Shown: positions 24,490-33,983 of the stretch, in pieces | How the letters are laid out: each line of letters begins with the position of its first letter | Position numbering within the stretch: the first letter of the stretch is position 1 | Assembly: GCF_013358405.1 (NCBI RefSeq) | Contig: NZ_CP054836.1 | Coordinates: 1,116,001-1,180,000, forward strand | Direction of reading: 5' to 3' | Length of the DNA stretch: 64,000 bases | Source: Oricola thermophila | GTDB lineage: Bacteria; Pseudomonadota; Alphaproteobacteria; Rhizobiales; Rhizobiaceae | Position numbers and translations under genes: made by a program | Notes under the pieces: generated by a model | What the model saw: only the letters and a program-made list of their open reading frames with translations | Databases searched by the model: none | What the model was told of the DNA's origin: nothing

Positions 24490-24787
24490 GCTTTCGTCCC
24501 TGCTGATCGGGATGCCGGCCCCGCGATGCGGCAACCGCTTTTCCTACTGGTTACCCCAGTCGGGTCGTGGATACATACCTTGCCAAAAGTGGTAGCCGCA
24601 CGGCGGAGCCATCACCTTTGGTTGGCTGCATTCGCCAGATTGTCATCGTCAGTGAATTGCGGCGCGGACCCGCACGCGTGCGTTGCATCAATCGGATGAC
24701 CGTTTCGAACGGATAGGCATCTCGGCGGCAGGAACGTTCGTTTCTATCGTCACGGACTGGGTAGGGTTCGTTAGAGGTGGACATTTC
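24490..24787. other. Divergent gap between the 3,5-epimerase and C-methyltransferase genes
   Basis: This 298-bp region should contain promoters in both directions. It holds a perfect 10-bp palindrome GCACGCGTGC at 24674-24683 and a GAGGTGG ribosome-binding site for the gene at 24788. I see no other structure. Confidence 0.45.
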
Positions 24788-26077
24788 ATGGGTGCCGATT
24801 CAATCAGCCGGACGCGCGCGACGCAGGAAACCGACCGCATTCCGACCTGCAGGCTGTGCGGCAGCGATCTGCGACACACCTTTGTCGATCTCGGCATGTC
24901 CCCGCCTTGCGAGAACTTCATCAAGCGGAACGAGGTCGACCGGGTCGAGCATTACTATCCCCTTCATGTGCGCACATGCGAGGAGTGCTTCCTCGTGCAG
25001 CTCGACGAATATGTGAGCCCGGAGGAGATCTTCACCGAGTACGCATATTTCTCGTCCTACTCGACAAGCTGGGTCGAGCATGCGCGTCGCTATTGCGAAG
25101 TCATCGCGGAACGTCTCGATCTCGACGATACGAGCCTCGTCGTCGAACTGGCGAGCAACGACGGATACCTGTTGCAACATTTCCTGCCGATGAAGGTCCC
25201 CGTCATGGGCGTCGAGCCGGCAGTCAACGTTGCGCAAGCCGCGATCGACAAGGGAATCCCGACCGTCGTCGATTTCTTCGGTGTCGAGCTGGCCACGAAA
25301 CTCGCAGCGGAAGGAAAGAAGGCCGACCTTATTGTCGGCAACAACGTCCTGGCGCAGGTTCCCGACCTCAACGATTTCGTCGGCGGCATAAAGATCCTTC
25401 TCAAGCCGGAAGGCATCGTCACGCTGGAATTTCCCCACATCGAGAAGCTGATGGCGGAGAACCAGTTCGACACGATCTATCACGAGCACTTTTCCTATTT
25501 CTCGCTACTGACGGTTACGGAAATCGCGCGCCGCCACGATCTGAAGGTCGTCGATGTGGAAGAACTGCCGACCCATGGCGGATCGCTGAGGGTCTACCTG
25601 TCCCATCGCGAGGCCCGGGTGCCCGTGAGCATGCAGGTCGGCCAGCTTCTCAAGCGGGAACGCGACGGCGGGCTGAACGACATAAACGCCTATCTGTCCT
25701 TTGGAGAAAAGGCGAAGAAGGTGAAGCGCGACCTGCTTTCCTTTCTCATTGCCGCCAAGAACGAGGGCAAGACCGTCTGCGGTTACGGCGCGCCGGGCAA
25801 GGGCAACACGCTTTTGAACTATTGCGCCATCGGCACGGACTTTCTCGATTTCACGGTCGATCGCAATCCCTACAAGCACGGGCGCGTGACCCCGGGCATG
25901 CACATCCCCATCCTGCCGGTCGATGCGATCGACGAGGCGCGTCCCGACTACATCCTGATCCTGCCCTGGAACCTCCGGGACGAGATCATGCGCCAGATGC
26001 AGCATGTCAGGGAGTGGGGCGCGAAATTCGTCGTGCCGATTCCGAATGTCACCGTCTACGATCCAGCGGAGGATTGA
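24788..26077 (+). CDS. NDP-sugar C-methyltransferase (three-domain, SAM-dependent)
   Basis: The ATG at 24788 follows GAGGTGG by seven bases; 429 residues. The N-terminal zinc domain has CRLCGSDLRHTFVDLGMSPP and CEECF. The SAM domain begins VVELASNDGYLLQHF, with YHEHFSYFSLLTV carrying the conserved His-Glu-His used as catalytic base in TcaB9-type enzymes. The C-terminal domain has VCGYGAPGKGNTLLNYC. These enzymes methylate C3 of a 4-keto sugar to make a branched-chain sugar. It forms an operon with the cytidylyltransferase (2 bp gap) and PIG-L gene, which implies a CDP-linked branched sugar. Confidence 0.92.
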   Translation: MGADSISRTRATQETDRIPTCRLCGSDLRHTFVDLGMSPPCENFIKRNEVDRVEHYYPLHVRTCEECFLVQLDEYVSPEEIFTEYAYFSSYSTSWVEHARRYCEVIAERLDLDDTSLVVELASNDGYLLQHFLPMKVPVMGVEPAVNVAQAAIDKGIPTVVDFFGVELATKLAAEGKKADLIVGNNVLAQVPDLNDFVGGIKILLKPEGIVTLEFPHIEKLMAENQFDTIYHEHFSYFSLLTVTEIARRHDLKVVDVEELPTHGGSLRVYLSHREARVPVSMQVGQLLKRERDGGLNDINAYLSFGEKAKKVKRDLLSFLIAAKNEGKTVCGYGAPGKGNTLLNYCAIGTDFLDFTVDRNPYKHGRVTPGMHIPILPVDAIDEARPDYILILPWNLRDEIMRQMQHVREWGAKFVVPIPNVTVYDPAED

Positions 26078-26079
26078 GC

Positions 26080-26898
26080 ATGAAGGTCGTACTGTTCTGC
26101 GGCGGTCTCGGTACCCGTATCCGCGATTTTTCCGAGTCGATCCCGAAGCCGATGATTCCGGTGGGGCATCAGCCAATCCTGCGCCACGTGATGCAATACT
26201 ACAGCGATCACGGGCACACCGATTTCGTGCTCTGCCTGGGCTACAAGGCGAATGTCATCAAGGAGTTCTTTCTGAACTCGAAACCCCAGACATTTGCCGA
26301 CTGCGTGATCTCAAATGGCGGTCGCGACGTGCAGCTGCTCGACGAGGCTGCGGCCGAGGACTGGACGGTGACGCTCATAGACACAGGCATCTGGCGCAAT
26401 ATCGGGGAGCGCCTCTGGGCCGCGCGGGACTATGTCAAGGACGAGAAAATGTTTCTCGCGAACTACAGCGACGGCCTGACCAATGTGGATCTCGACGACA
26501 TGATCGCCAAGTTCGAGGAGAGCGGCAAGCTGGCCTGCTTCCTCGCTGTGCGGCCGCCGCTCACCTATCATATTGTTGACATGGCCGAGGACGGGGAGGT
26601 CCGCGAATTCCGTAGCTCTGACCGGTCGGATATCTGGATAAACGGCGGCTATTTCATATTGCGGCCGGAAGTCTTCGACTACATGCGCGAAGGCGAGGAG
26701 TTCGTGCTCGAGCCCTTCGAGCGGCTGATCGCCGACAACCAGCTCATGGCATACAAGCATGAAGGCTTCTGGCGTTCCATGGACACGCTGCGCGACTGGC
26801 AGACGCTCCAGGAGATGGTCGAGAAGGGCGAGATGCCGTGGAACATTCGCGAAACCGAGGAGCGGAAGCGTCTCGCAAAGGTGAGGGCGATAGGGTGA
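26080..26898 (+). CDS. rfbF: Glucose-1-phosphate cytidylyltransferase
   Basis: The 272-residue protein opens with MKVVLFCGGLGTRIRDFSES and KPMIPVGHQPILRHVM, the nucleotidyltransferase signature, and keeps the layout of RfbF including LIDTGIWRNIGERLWAARDYV and WINGGYFILRPEVFDYM. It should make CDP-glucose from CTP and glucose-1-phosphate, the entry to CDP-linked deoxysugars. GGAGGATTGAGC precedes the ATG. The usual partner, CDP-glucose 4,6-dehydratase (RfbG), is not obvious in the window. Its stop overlaps the next start (GTGA). Confidence 0.92.
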   Translation: MKVVLFCGGLGTRIRDFSESIPKPMIPVGHQPILRHVMQYYSDHGHTDFVLCLGYKANVIKEFFLNSKPQTFADCVISNGGRDVQLLDEAAAEDWTVTLIDTGIWRNIGERLWAARDYVKDEKMFLANYSDGLTNVDLDDMIAKFEESGKLACFLAVRPPLTYHIVDMAEDGEVREFRSSDRSDIWINGGYFILRPEVFDYMREGEEFVLEPFERLIADNQLMAYKHEGFWRSMDTLRDWQTLQEMVEKGEMPWNIRETEERKRLAKVRAIG

Positions 26899-27617
26899 CA
26901 CCGCTCAATCTCGTACCGGACGGGCGCGGCCTCGATGTCTTGTGTTTGGGCGCGCATTCCGACGATATCGAGATCGGCCTCGGGGGAACGATCCTCAGTT
27001 TGCTGGAAGCCGGCGCCATCCGCAGCATCCGGTGGTGCGTTCTCAGTGCCATTGGCCAGCGCGAATTAGAGGCGGAGCGATCCGCCCGTGACTTCCTCGG
27101 GGAGGCTTGCGAGACCAAGATACTGCTCGGCAAGTTCGAGGACACTTATTTCCCGGACCAGAGCAGGGCAATCAAGGAGTGGATGCTGAATCTGCGGCAG
27201 GGATACGACCCGGATCTGGTGTTCACCCACAGCCGCACGGATGCTCACCAGGATCACCGCGAGGTTAGCGCGCTGACATGGAACGTGTTCCGAAATAACA
27301 TGATCATGGAATACGAGATTCCCAAGTGGGACGGTGATCTCGGGCAGCCGAACTTCTATTTCCCGCTTTCCGCGGATGCGGTTGAGAGAAAGATCGAGTA
27401 CCTCGACCGCAACTTCGGCAGCCAGCGTTCGAAGGACTGGTTCGACGCCGAGACCTTTCGCGGACTGGCACGCCTGCGCGGAATGGAATGCCGCGCGCCG
27501 GAACGATATGCCGAGGCTTTCACCATTCGCAAGGTCGTGCTTTGCGCAGGCGTCGGCGCGGCGCATGAAGACGCGAAATCGGGCGAACACGAGCATCGCC
27601 TTCCGGAGCCAGCTTGA
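26895..27617 (+). CDS. PIG-L family deacetylase
   Basis: The gene starts at a GTG overlapping the rfbF stop by four bases, so translation is coupled. The 240-residue protein has GAHSDDIEIGLGGTI at 19-33, the H-x-D-D zinc/catalytic motif, and VFTHSRTDAHQDHREVSALTW with the second metal His cluster. The family removes acetyl from N-acetyl-amino sugars (as MshB and LmbE-like proteins do). Here it may deacetylate an intermediate of the unusual sugar. The last 25 residues are variable. The cassette ends here. Confidence 0.9.
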   Translation: MTPLNLVPDGRGLDVLCLGAHSDDIEIGLGGTILSLLEAGAIRSIRWCVLSAIGQRELEAERSARDFLGEACETKILLGKFEDTYFPDQSRAIKEWMLNLRQGYDPDLVFTHSRTDAHQDHREVSALTWNVFRNNMIMEYEIPKWDGDLGQPNFYFPLSADAVERKIEYLDRNFGSQRSKDWFDAETFRGLARLRGMECRAPERYAEAFTIRKVVLCAGVGAAHEDAKSGEHEHRLPEPA

Positions 27618-27925
27618 TCCCGGGATGTCGGGACATTCGGTTCCCGGCATCTCCGCCAGCGACATATTGCATAGCTTTCCCGGTTGATTCGCGTTCCTCT
27701 TCGGGAGGGTGAAGCGGGTTCTACAGCTCTGCGCAATCGGGTTCGAATTCCCGAAACGCAATGTCCTGTGAACTTTCCCGCATATTTTGGCCAATTGTGC
27801 ACTTGCGTAGAACGATCCCAAGGTCTAACCCGTGCACATCGGAACTGCGGCCAATGCACCCCTCGCGGGTTCGCTTCCACTTGTCGAATTGCCATTGGCC
27901 GCGCAGTGAATTGGTGAAACCAGTC
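27618..27925. promoter_or_regulatory. Upstream region of the complex I operon with repeated GGCCAAT and GTGCAC
   Basis: This 308-bp region separates the sugar cassette from nuoA and must contain the nuo promoter. GGCCAAT occurs at 27789-27795 and 27849-27855 (exactly 60 bp apart) and inverted as ATTGGCC at 27894-27900. The palindrome GTGCAC occurs at 27797-27802 and 27832-27837. They may be regulator sites. No clear sigma-70 hexamers, terminator or small gene were recognised. Confidence 0.4.
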
Positions 27926-28291
27926 ATGGACGCAGTCATCGCATCCTATCTGCCGATAATCCTTTTCCTTCTCGTATGTGCCGTCATTGGTGGCGCGCTC
28001 CTGATCGCGCCTTTCATCGTGGCCTACAAGAACCCGGACCCGGAAAAGCTGTCGGCATACGAGTGCGGCTTCAACGCCTTCGACGACGCACGCATGAAAT
28101 TTGACGTGCGGTTCTATCTCGTCTCCATCCTGTTCATCATCTTCGACCTCGAGGTTGCCTTCCTGTTTCCGTGGGCGGTGTCGTTCAGCGAGATCGGCAT
28201 GCTTGGATTCTGGTCGATGATGGTGTTCCTGGCCGTTTTGACCATTGGCTTCGTCTATGAGTGGAAGAAGGGAGCGCTCGAATGGGATTGA
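27926..28291 (+). CDS. nuoA: NADH-quinone oxidoreductase subunit A
   Basis: From the ATG at 27926 the product is 121 residues, the normal NuoA length, with three membrane helices. The conserved loop [22 protein letters not shown], containing the Cys near the quinone site, and [12 protein letters not shown] are intact. An in-frame GTG at 27914 is a possible earlier start. NuoA is a membrane subunit of the proton-pumping complex I, beside NuoH and NuoJ. First gene of the nuo operon; overlaps nuoB by 10 bp. Confidence 0.96.
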   Translation: MDAVIASYLPIILFLLVCAVIGGALLIAPFIVAYKNPDPEKLSAYECGFNAFDDARMKFDVRFYLVSILFIIFDLEVAFLFPWAVSFSEIGMLGFWSMMVFLAVLTIGFVYEWKKGALEWD

Positions 28292-28857
28292 GCGATAACA
28301 CGCTCGTCGCGCCGCAGCCCAAGGGCATCATTGATCCAAAGACGGGCAAGCCCGTTGGCGCCGACGATCCTTTTTTCGGCGAGATGAATGATGAGCTGGC
28401 CGACAAGGGCTTTCTCGTTACCTCCACCGACGAGCTGATAAACTGGGCGCGCACCGGTTCGCTTATGTGGATGACCTTCGGCTTGGCGTGCTGCGCGGTC
28501 GAGATGATGCAGATGTCGATGCCGCGCTACGATGGCGAGCGCTTCGGTTTCGCGCCGCGCGGCTCTCCGCGCCAGTCCGACGTGATGATCGTCGCGGGCA
28601 CGCTGACCAACAAGATGGCGCCCGCGCTCCGGAAGGTCTACGACCAGATGCCGGAGCCGCGCTACGTCATCTCGATGGGGTCATGTGCCAACGGCGGTGG
28701 CTACTACCACTATTCCTATTCGGTGGTGCGCGGCTGCGACCGTGTCGTGCCGGTCGACATCTATGTCCCCGGTTGTCCGCCCACCGCGGAGGCGCTGCTT
28801 TACGGCGTTCTCCTCCTGCAGAAGAAAATCCGCCGTACCGGCACGATCGAACGCTGA
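28282..28857 (+). CDS. nuoB: NADH-quinone oxidoreductase subunit B
   Basis: The 191-residue product carries the N2 cluster ligands: the tandem Cys pair in [11 protein letters not shown] (residues 70-71), the Cys in [11 protein letters not shown] and the Cys in [22 protein letters not shown] precedes the ATG inside the nuoA end. NuoB passes electrons from the peripheral arm to ubiquinone. The N-terminal 45 residues before the conserved core are variable, as usual in alphaproteobacteria. Confidence 0.97.
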   Translation: MGLSDNTLVAPQPKGIIDPKTGKPVGADDPFFGEMNDELADKGFLVTSTDELINWARTGSLMWMTFGLACCAVEMMQMSMPRYDGERFGFAPRGSPRQSDVMIVAGTLTNKMAPALRKVYDQMPEPRYVISMGSCANGGGYYHYSYSVVRGCDRVVPVDIYVPGCPPTAEALLYGVLLLQKKIRRTGTIER

Positions 28858-28887
28858 CGGGCCGCAGGGCAGGGAGCCGCATTCAAG

Positions 28888-29496
28888 ATGGCAACGACCG
28901 AAACACTACAGGATCTTGTCAGCACGCTCGCCGACGAGCTGGATGGCATCGACTACGAGGCGCATCTCGCCTATGGCGAACTGACCGTGACGACGGGTCT
29001 CGGCAGCCTGATACCGCTGCTGACCGCGCTGCGTGACAACGTCCAGCTGAAGTTTGTCTCGATCATCGACATTTCGGGCGTCGACTACCCGGAGCGCGAG
29101 CGGCGGTTCGACGTGGTCTATCACCTGCTGTCGCCGACGCTGAACCAGCGCATCCGTGTGAAGGTCGAGACGGACGAGGATACGCCGGTACCAAGTGCCA
29201 CGGGCGTTTTCCCCGGGGCCAACTGGTACGAGCGCGAAGTCTACGACATGTATGGCGTGCTGTTCTCCGGCCATCCGGACCTGCGTCGCCTGCTGACGGA
29301 TTACGGTTTCGAGGGGCATCCGCTTAGGAAGGATTTCCCCGTGACCGGCTTCGTCGAGGTGCGTTACGACGACGAGCAGAAGCGCGTGGTGTACGAGCCG
29401 GTGAAGCTGCGCCAGGAATTCCGCGATTTCGATTTCCTCTCGCCCTGGGAGGGCACCGACTACGTGCTGCCCGGCGACGAAAAGGCGAAACAATGA
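28888..29496 (+). CDS. nuoC: NADH-quinone oxidoreductase subunit C
   Basis: This 202-residue protein has the 30-kDa subunit signature around [29 protein letters not shown] and the following [21 protein letters not shown]. It belongs to the peripheral arm and binds NuoD. It is a separate gene here rather than the NuoCD fusion of enterobacteria. GGCAGGGAG lies upstream. The stop overlaps the nuoD start (ATGA). Confidence 0.97.
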   Translation: MATTETLQDLVSTLADELDGIDYEAHLAYGELTVTTGLGSLIPLLTALRDNVQLKFVSIIDISGVDYPERERRFDVVYHLLSPTLNQRIRVKVETDEDTPVPSATGVFPGANWYEREVYDMYGVLFSGHPDLRRLLTDYGFEGHPLRKDFPVTGFVEVRYDDEQKRVVYEPVKLRQEFRDFDFLSPWEGTDYVLPGDEKAKQ

Positions 29497-30683
29497 CCGA
29501 GCACAACGTCCGCAATTTCACCATCAACTTCGGTCCGCAGCATCCGGCTGCGCACGGCGTTCTGCGCCTGGTGCTAGAGCTCGACGGCGAGGTCTGCGAG
29601 CGCGTCGATCCGCATATCGGCCTGCTGCATCGCGGCACCGAGAAGCTGATGGAGCAGAAGACCTACCTGCAGGCCGTGCCCTATCTCGACCGCCTCGACT
29701 ACGTGGCGCCGATGAACCAGGAGCATGCCTATGCGCTGGCCGTCGAGCGTCTCCTGGATATCGAGGTGCCGAAACGGGGCCAGTTGATCCGCGTCCTGTT
29801 TTCCGAAATCGGGCGTATTCTCTCGCACCTTCTCAACGTGACCACCCAGGCGATGGACGTCGGGGCGCTGACGCCGCCGCTTTGGGGGTTCGAGGAGCGC
29901 GAGAAGCTCATGGTGTTCTACGAGCGGGCCTGCGGCGCGCGCATGCACGCGGCCTATTTCCGGCCCGGCGGCGTGCACCAGGACATCCCGCAGAAACTTG
30001 TCGAGGATATCGGCAACTGGATCGACCCCTTCCTCAAGGTGGTGGACGATCTCGACGGGCTGCTGACCGACAACCGCATCTTCAAGCAGCGCAACGTCGA
30101 TATCGGCGTCGTCAAGCTGGAGGATGCGTGGGCCTGGGGCTTCTCCGGCGTCATGGTGCGCGGCTCGGGCGCCAGGTGGGACCTGCGCAAGGCGCAGCCC
30201 TACGAGTGCTACGACGAGATGGAATTCCAAATCCCGATCGGCAAGAACGGCGACTGCTACGACCGCTACCTGATCCGCATGGAGGAGATGCGCCAGTCCG
30301 CGAAGATCATGCGGCAGTGCGTGGATCGCCTGCTTGGCAAGGAATCGTCCGGTCCTGTCTCCAACACCTCCGCCAAGATCGTCCCGCCGAAGCGCGGCGA
30401 GATGAAACGGTCGATGGAGGCGCTGATCCATCACTTCAAGCTCTACACCGAGGGCTTTCACGTTCCGGCCGGCGAGGTCTACGCGGCCGTCGAGGCGCCC
30501 AAGGGCGAGTTCGGCGTCTATCTTGTCTCCGACGGCACCAACAAGCCGTACCGCGTGAAGCTGCGTGCGCCGGGCTACGCCCACTTGCAGGCGATGGATT
30601 TCCTCTGCCGCGGCCACATGCTGGCTGACGTCTCCGCCGTGCTCGGCTCCCTCGATATCGTGTTTGGTGAGGTGGACCGCTAA
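29493..30683 (+). CDS. nuoD: NADH-quinone oxidoreductase subunit D
   Basis: The 396-residue 49-kDa subunit starts with the conserved [26 protein letters not shown]. It has [16 protein letters not shown], with the His and the fold of a former Ni-Fe hydrogenase site, and [35 protein letters not shown] at the end. It forms much of the quinone-binding pocket with NuoB. Translation is probably coupled to nuoC (ATGA overlap), and its stop shares one base with nuoE. Confidence 0.97.
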   Translation: MTEHNVRNFTINFGPQHPAAHGVLRLVLELDGEVCERVDPHIGLLHRGTEKLMEQKTYLQAVPYLDRLDYVAPMNQEHAYALAVERLLDIEVPKRGQLIRVLFSEIGRILSHLLNVTTQAMDVGALTPPLWGFEEREKLMVFYERACGARMHAAYFRPGGVHQDIPQKLVEDIGNWIDPFLKVVDDLDGLLTDNRIFKQRNVDIGVVKLEDAWAWGFSGVMVRGSGARWDLRKAQPYECYDEMEFQIPIGKNGDCYDRYLIRMEEMRQSAKIMRQCVDRLLGKESSGPVSNTSAKIVPPKRGEMKRSMEALIHHFKLYTEGFHVPAGEVYAAVEAPKGEFGVYLVSDGTNKPYRVKLRAPGYAHLQAMDFLCRGHMLADVSAVLGSLDIVFGEVDR

Positions 30684-31723
30684 TGTCCGTTCGTCGTCTC
30701 GCAGAAGAAAATCTTCAGCCGTCCGGCTTCAAGTTCAACCGGGCGATGGCCGCCGAAGCGAAAAAGTGGATCGCGAAGTACCCGAAGGGTCGCGAGCAGT
30801 CCGCGGTCATTCCGCTTCTCATGCTGGCGCAGGAGCAGGAAGGCTGGGTGACCCGCGCGGCCATCGAGCACATCGCCGCGATGCTCGGCATGCCGAAGAT
30901 CCGCGTGCTGGAGGTGGCGACCTTCTACACCCAGTTCCAGCTGCAACCCGTCGGCACCAGGGCGCACGTCCAAGTTTGCGGCACGACGCCCTGCATGCTG
31001 CGCGGCGCCGAGGAGCTGAAAAAGGTCTGCCAAAAGAAGATCAACAGGGATCCTTTCGCGCTCAACAGTGACGGCACGCTGTCGTGGGAAGAGGTCGAAT
31101 GCCAGGGCGCCTGCGTCAATGCGCCGATGGTGATGATTGGCAAGGATGCCTACGAAGACCTGACCCCGGAGCGGCTCGAGGAGATCATCGACGCATTCGA
31201 GGCCGGCAAGGGCGACACGATCACGCCGGGACCGCAGGTGGACCGCGTCTACTCCGCGCCTGTCGGCGGCCCGACGACCCTGCTCGAGGAACCTGCCGGC
31301 AAGCCCGCGCGCAAGGCTGCCGCGAAGCCGAAGGCACCCGCGGCCAGGACCGCGAAGGCGAGGCCCGCGGCAGCGAAGACAGCGCCGGCCAGGGCAGGCA
31401 AGGCCAAGGCAAAGGCCGAGCCGGCAGTAGCGGCCGCGCCTGATGACAAGAACCGGCCCGCCGCGATCAAGAAGCCGGCCCGGCCCGACGACCTGAAGCT
31501 GATCTCGGGCGTCGGTCCGAAGATCGAGGGCATCCTCCATTCGCTGGGTATCTACACCTTCAAGCAGGTGGCCTCGTGGAAGAAGGCGGAGCGCGAATGG
31601 GTGGACAACTACCTGAAATTCAAGGGCCGCATCGAGCGCGACGACTGGGTGAAACAGGCGAAGGCTTTGGCCAAGGGCGGCGTGGACGAATACGTCAAGG
31701 TATTCGGCAAGAAGCCGCGGTGA
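30683..31723 (+). CDS. nuoE: NADH-quinone oxidoreductase subunit E with C-terminal helix-hairpin-helix-like extension
   Basis: Residues 1-180 are the 24-kDa subunit with the N1a [2Fe-2S] ligands Cys99, Cys104, Cys140 and Cys144 (VQVCGTTPC, VECQGACVNAP). The protein runs to 346 residues instead of about 160-240. A Lys/Ala/Pro-rich linker (about 205-265) leads to a domain at 269-331 starting DDLKLISGVGPKIEGILHSL, a helix-hairpin-helix-like fold. That domain is 41 of 63 residues identical to the C-terminus of the protein encoded at 33124-33882. Extended NuoE proteins occur in Hyphomicrobiales; what the extension does is not clear. Confidence 0.95.
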   Translation: MSVRRLAEENLQPSGFKFNRAMAAEAKKWIAKYPKGREQSAVIPLLMLAQEQEGWVTRAAIEHIAAMLGMPKIRVLEVATFYTQFQLQPVGTRAHVQVCGTTPCMLRGAEELKKVCQKKINRDPFALNSDGTLSWEEVECQGACVNAPMVMIGKDAYEDLTPERLEEIIDAFEAGKGDTITPGPQVDRVYSAPVGGPTTLLEEPAGKPARKAAAKPKAPAARTAKARPAAAKTAPARAGKAKAKAEPAVAAAPDDKNRPAAIKKPARPDDLKLISGVGPKIEGILHSLGIYTFKQVASWKKAEREWVDNYLKFKGRIERDDWVKQAKALAKGGVDEYVKVFGKKPR

Positions 31724-31735
31724 GGGAACTGAACG

Positions 31736-33040
<1,305 letters not shown>

Positions 33041-33123
33041 CAATCGGCGGATTCAACCGCCGATACGAGGAAACGCAAAAGGCAGGGGAGCGAAACGGAC
33101 ACACGAAACCCAAGGAGGGTGAG

Positions 33124-33882
33124 ATGTCGAAGTTGGACGACCTGCAGGAACCGATGACGAAGGCCGACCCATACACCGCTTTTGCGGGTGAAATGATGGA
33201 GTTGCAGAACGAGGCTGCCCGATGGATGGCGGCCGCGACGCCGCGTTTCATGGGCATGTCAAACCTTGCGGCGCATCCCATGGGGGCGATGGCCGCCGCC
33301 TCCGCAATCGGTATGGGAATGGCGGGGCAGATCTGCGGAATGATGGCCGGTTCGATGGCTGGCGCGATGAGCGCCACCAGCATGCTTGCGAACGAAACCA
33401 CCGGCGGTCTGTCCGCTCCGTTCGGCGTATCGAATCCGATGAATTTCGACCTTGCGAGCGGCACGTTTGACGACGAGTCGTCCGATGATGCGAAGACGCG
33501 GTCGTTGTCGGATGTTGCCGAGGCATCGCCGGCTCAGCCTGCGTCCACCGCCGGGAAGAGGGAGGCGGAGCCCGTCGCGATCGAAGCCGAAGCGGAAGAG
33601 ACGGTCGCGAAGACTTCGGTTGTGCCGATCATGCCTGAGGACTTCGTGAAACCGAAGTCGATAGACAAGCCGGACCTGCCGGACGATCTGAAGGCGATTT
33701 CAGGCATCGGGCCAAAGCTTGAGGCGGTTCTCAATTCGCTCGGTATCTGGACTTACGCGCAGATCGCCGACTGGACGCCGAACGAAGTCGCATGGGTGGA
33801 TGACTACCTGCAATTCAAGGGGCGCATCGAGCGCGACGACTGGATTGCGCAGGCCGCCGAACTGGCGAAAAAGGCGAAGTGA
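33124..33882 (+). CDS. Extra nuo-operon protein with helix-hairpin-helix-like C-terminus, between nuoF and nuoG
   Basis: The ATG at 33124 is preceded by GGAGGGTGAG; 252 residues. The N-terminus (1-40) is amphipathic, and residues 48-90 are very rich in Met, Ala and Gly (GAMAAASAIGMGMAGQICGM, MAGSMAGAMSATSM), hydrophobic enough to contact membrane. An acidic linker (115-165) leads to residues 187-250, DDLKAISGIGPKLEAVLNSL, matching the NuoE extension, with FKGRIERDDW identical in both. The gene is inserted in an otherwise canonical operon. It is probably an accessory or assembly subunit of complex I that pairs with NuoE; this is inference. Confidence 0.9.
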   Translation: MSKLDDLQEPMTKADPYTAFAGEMMELQNEAARWMAAATPRFMGMSNLAAHPMGAMAAASAIGMGMAGQICGMMAGSMAGAMSATSMLANETTGGLSAPFGVSNPMNFDLASGTFDDESSDDAKTRSLSDVAEASPAQPASTAGKREAEPVAIEAEAEETVAKTSVVPIMPEDFVKPKSIDKPDLPDDLKAISGIGPKLEAVLNSLGIWTYAQIADWTPNEVAWVDDYLQFKGRIERDDWIAQAAELAKKAK

Positions 33883-33934
33883 GGTCCGTTGCGAATGGGT
33901 GTTGTGGACGAACGCACGGGCGGCAAGGGAAATA

Positions 33935-33956
33935 CCGGCAGCGGTGACGCTGCCGG
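33935..33956 (+). other. Hairpin with GTGA tetraloop ahead of nuoG
   Basis: CCGGCAGCG and CGCTGCCGG form a perfect 9-bp stem closed by GTGA, a GNRA-type loop in RNA. It lies 27 bp before the nuoG ATG, in the 101-bp gap after the extra gene. No T tract follows. It may be an mRNA processing or stability element. Confidence 0.4.
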
Positions 33957-33983
33957 CAATAACTGAAGGTTGGATTTCGCATC

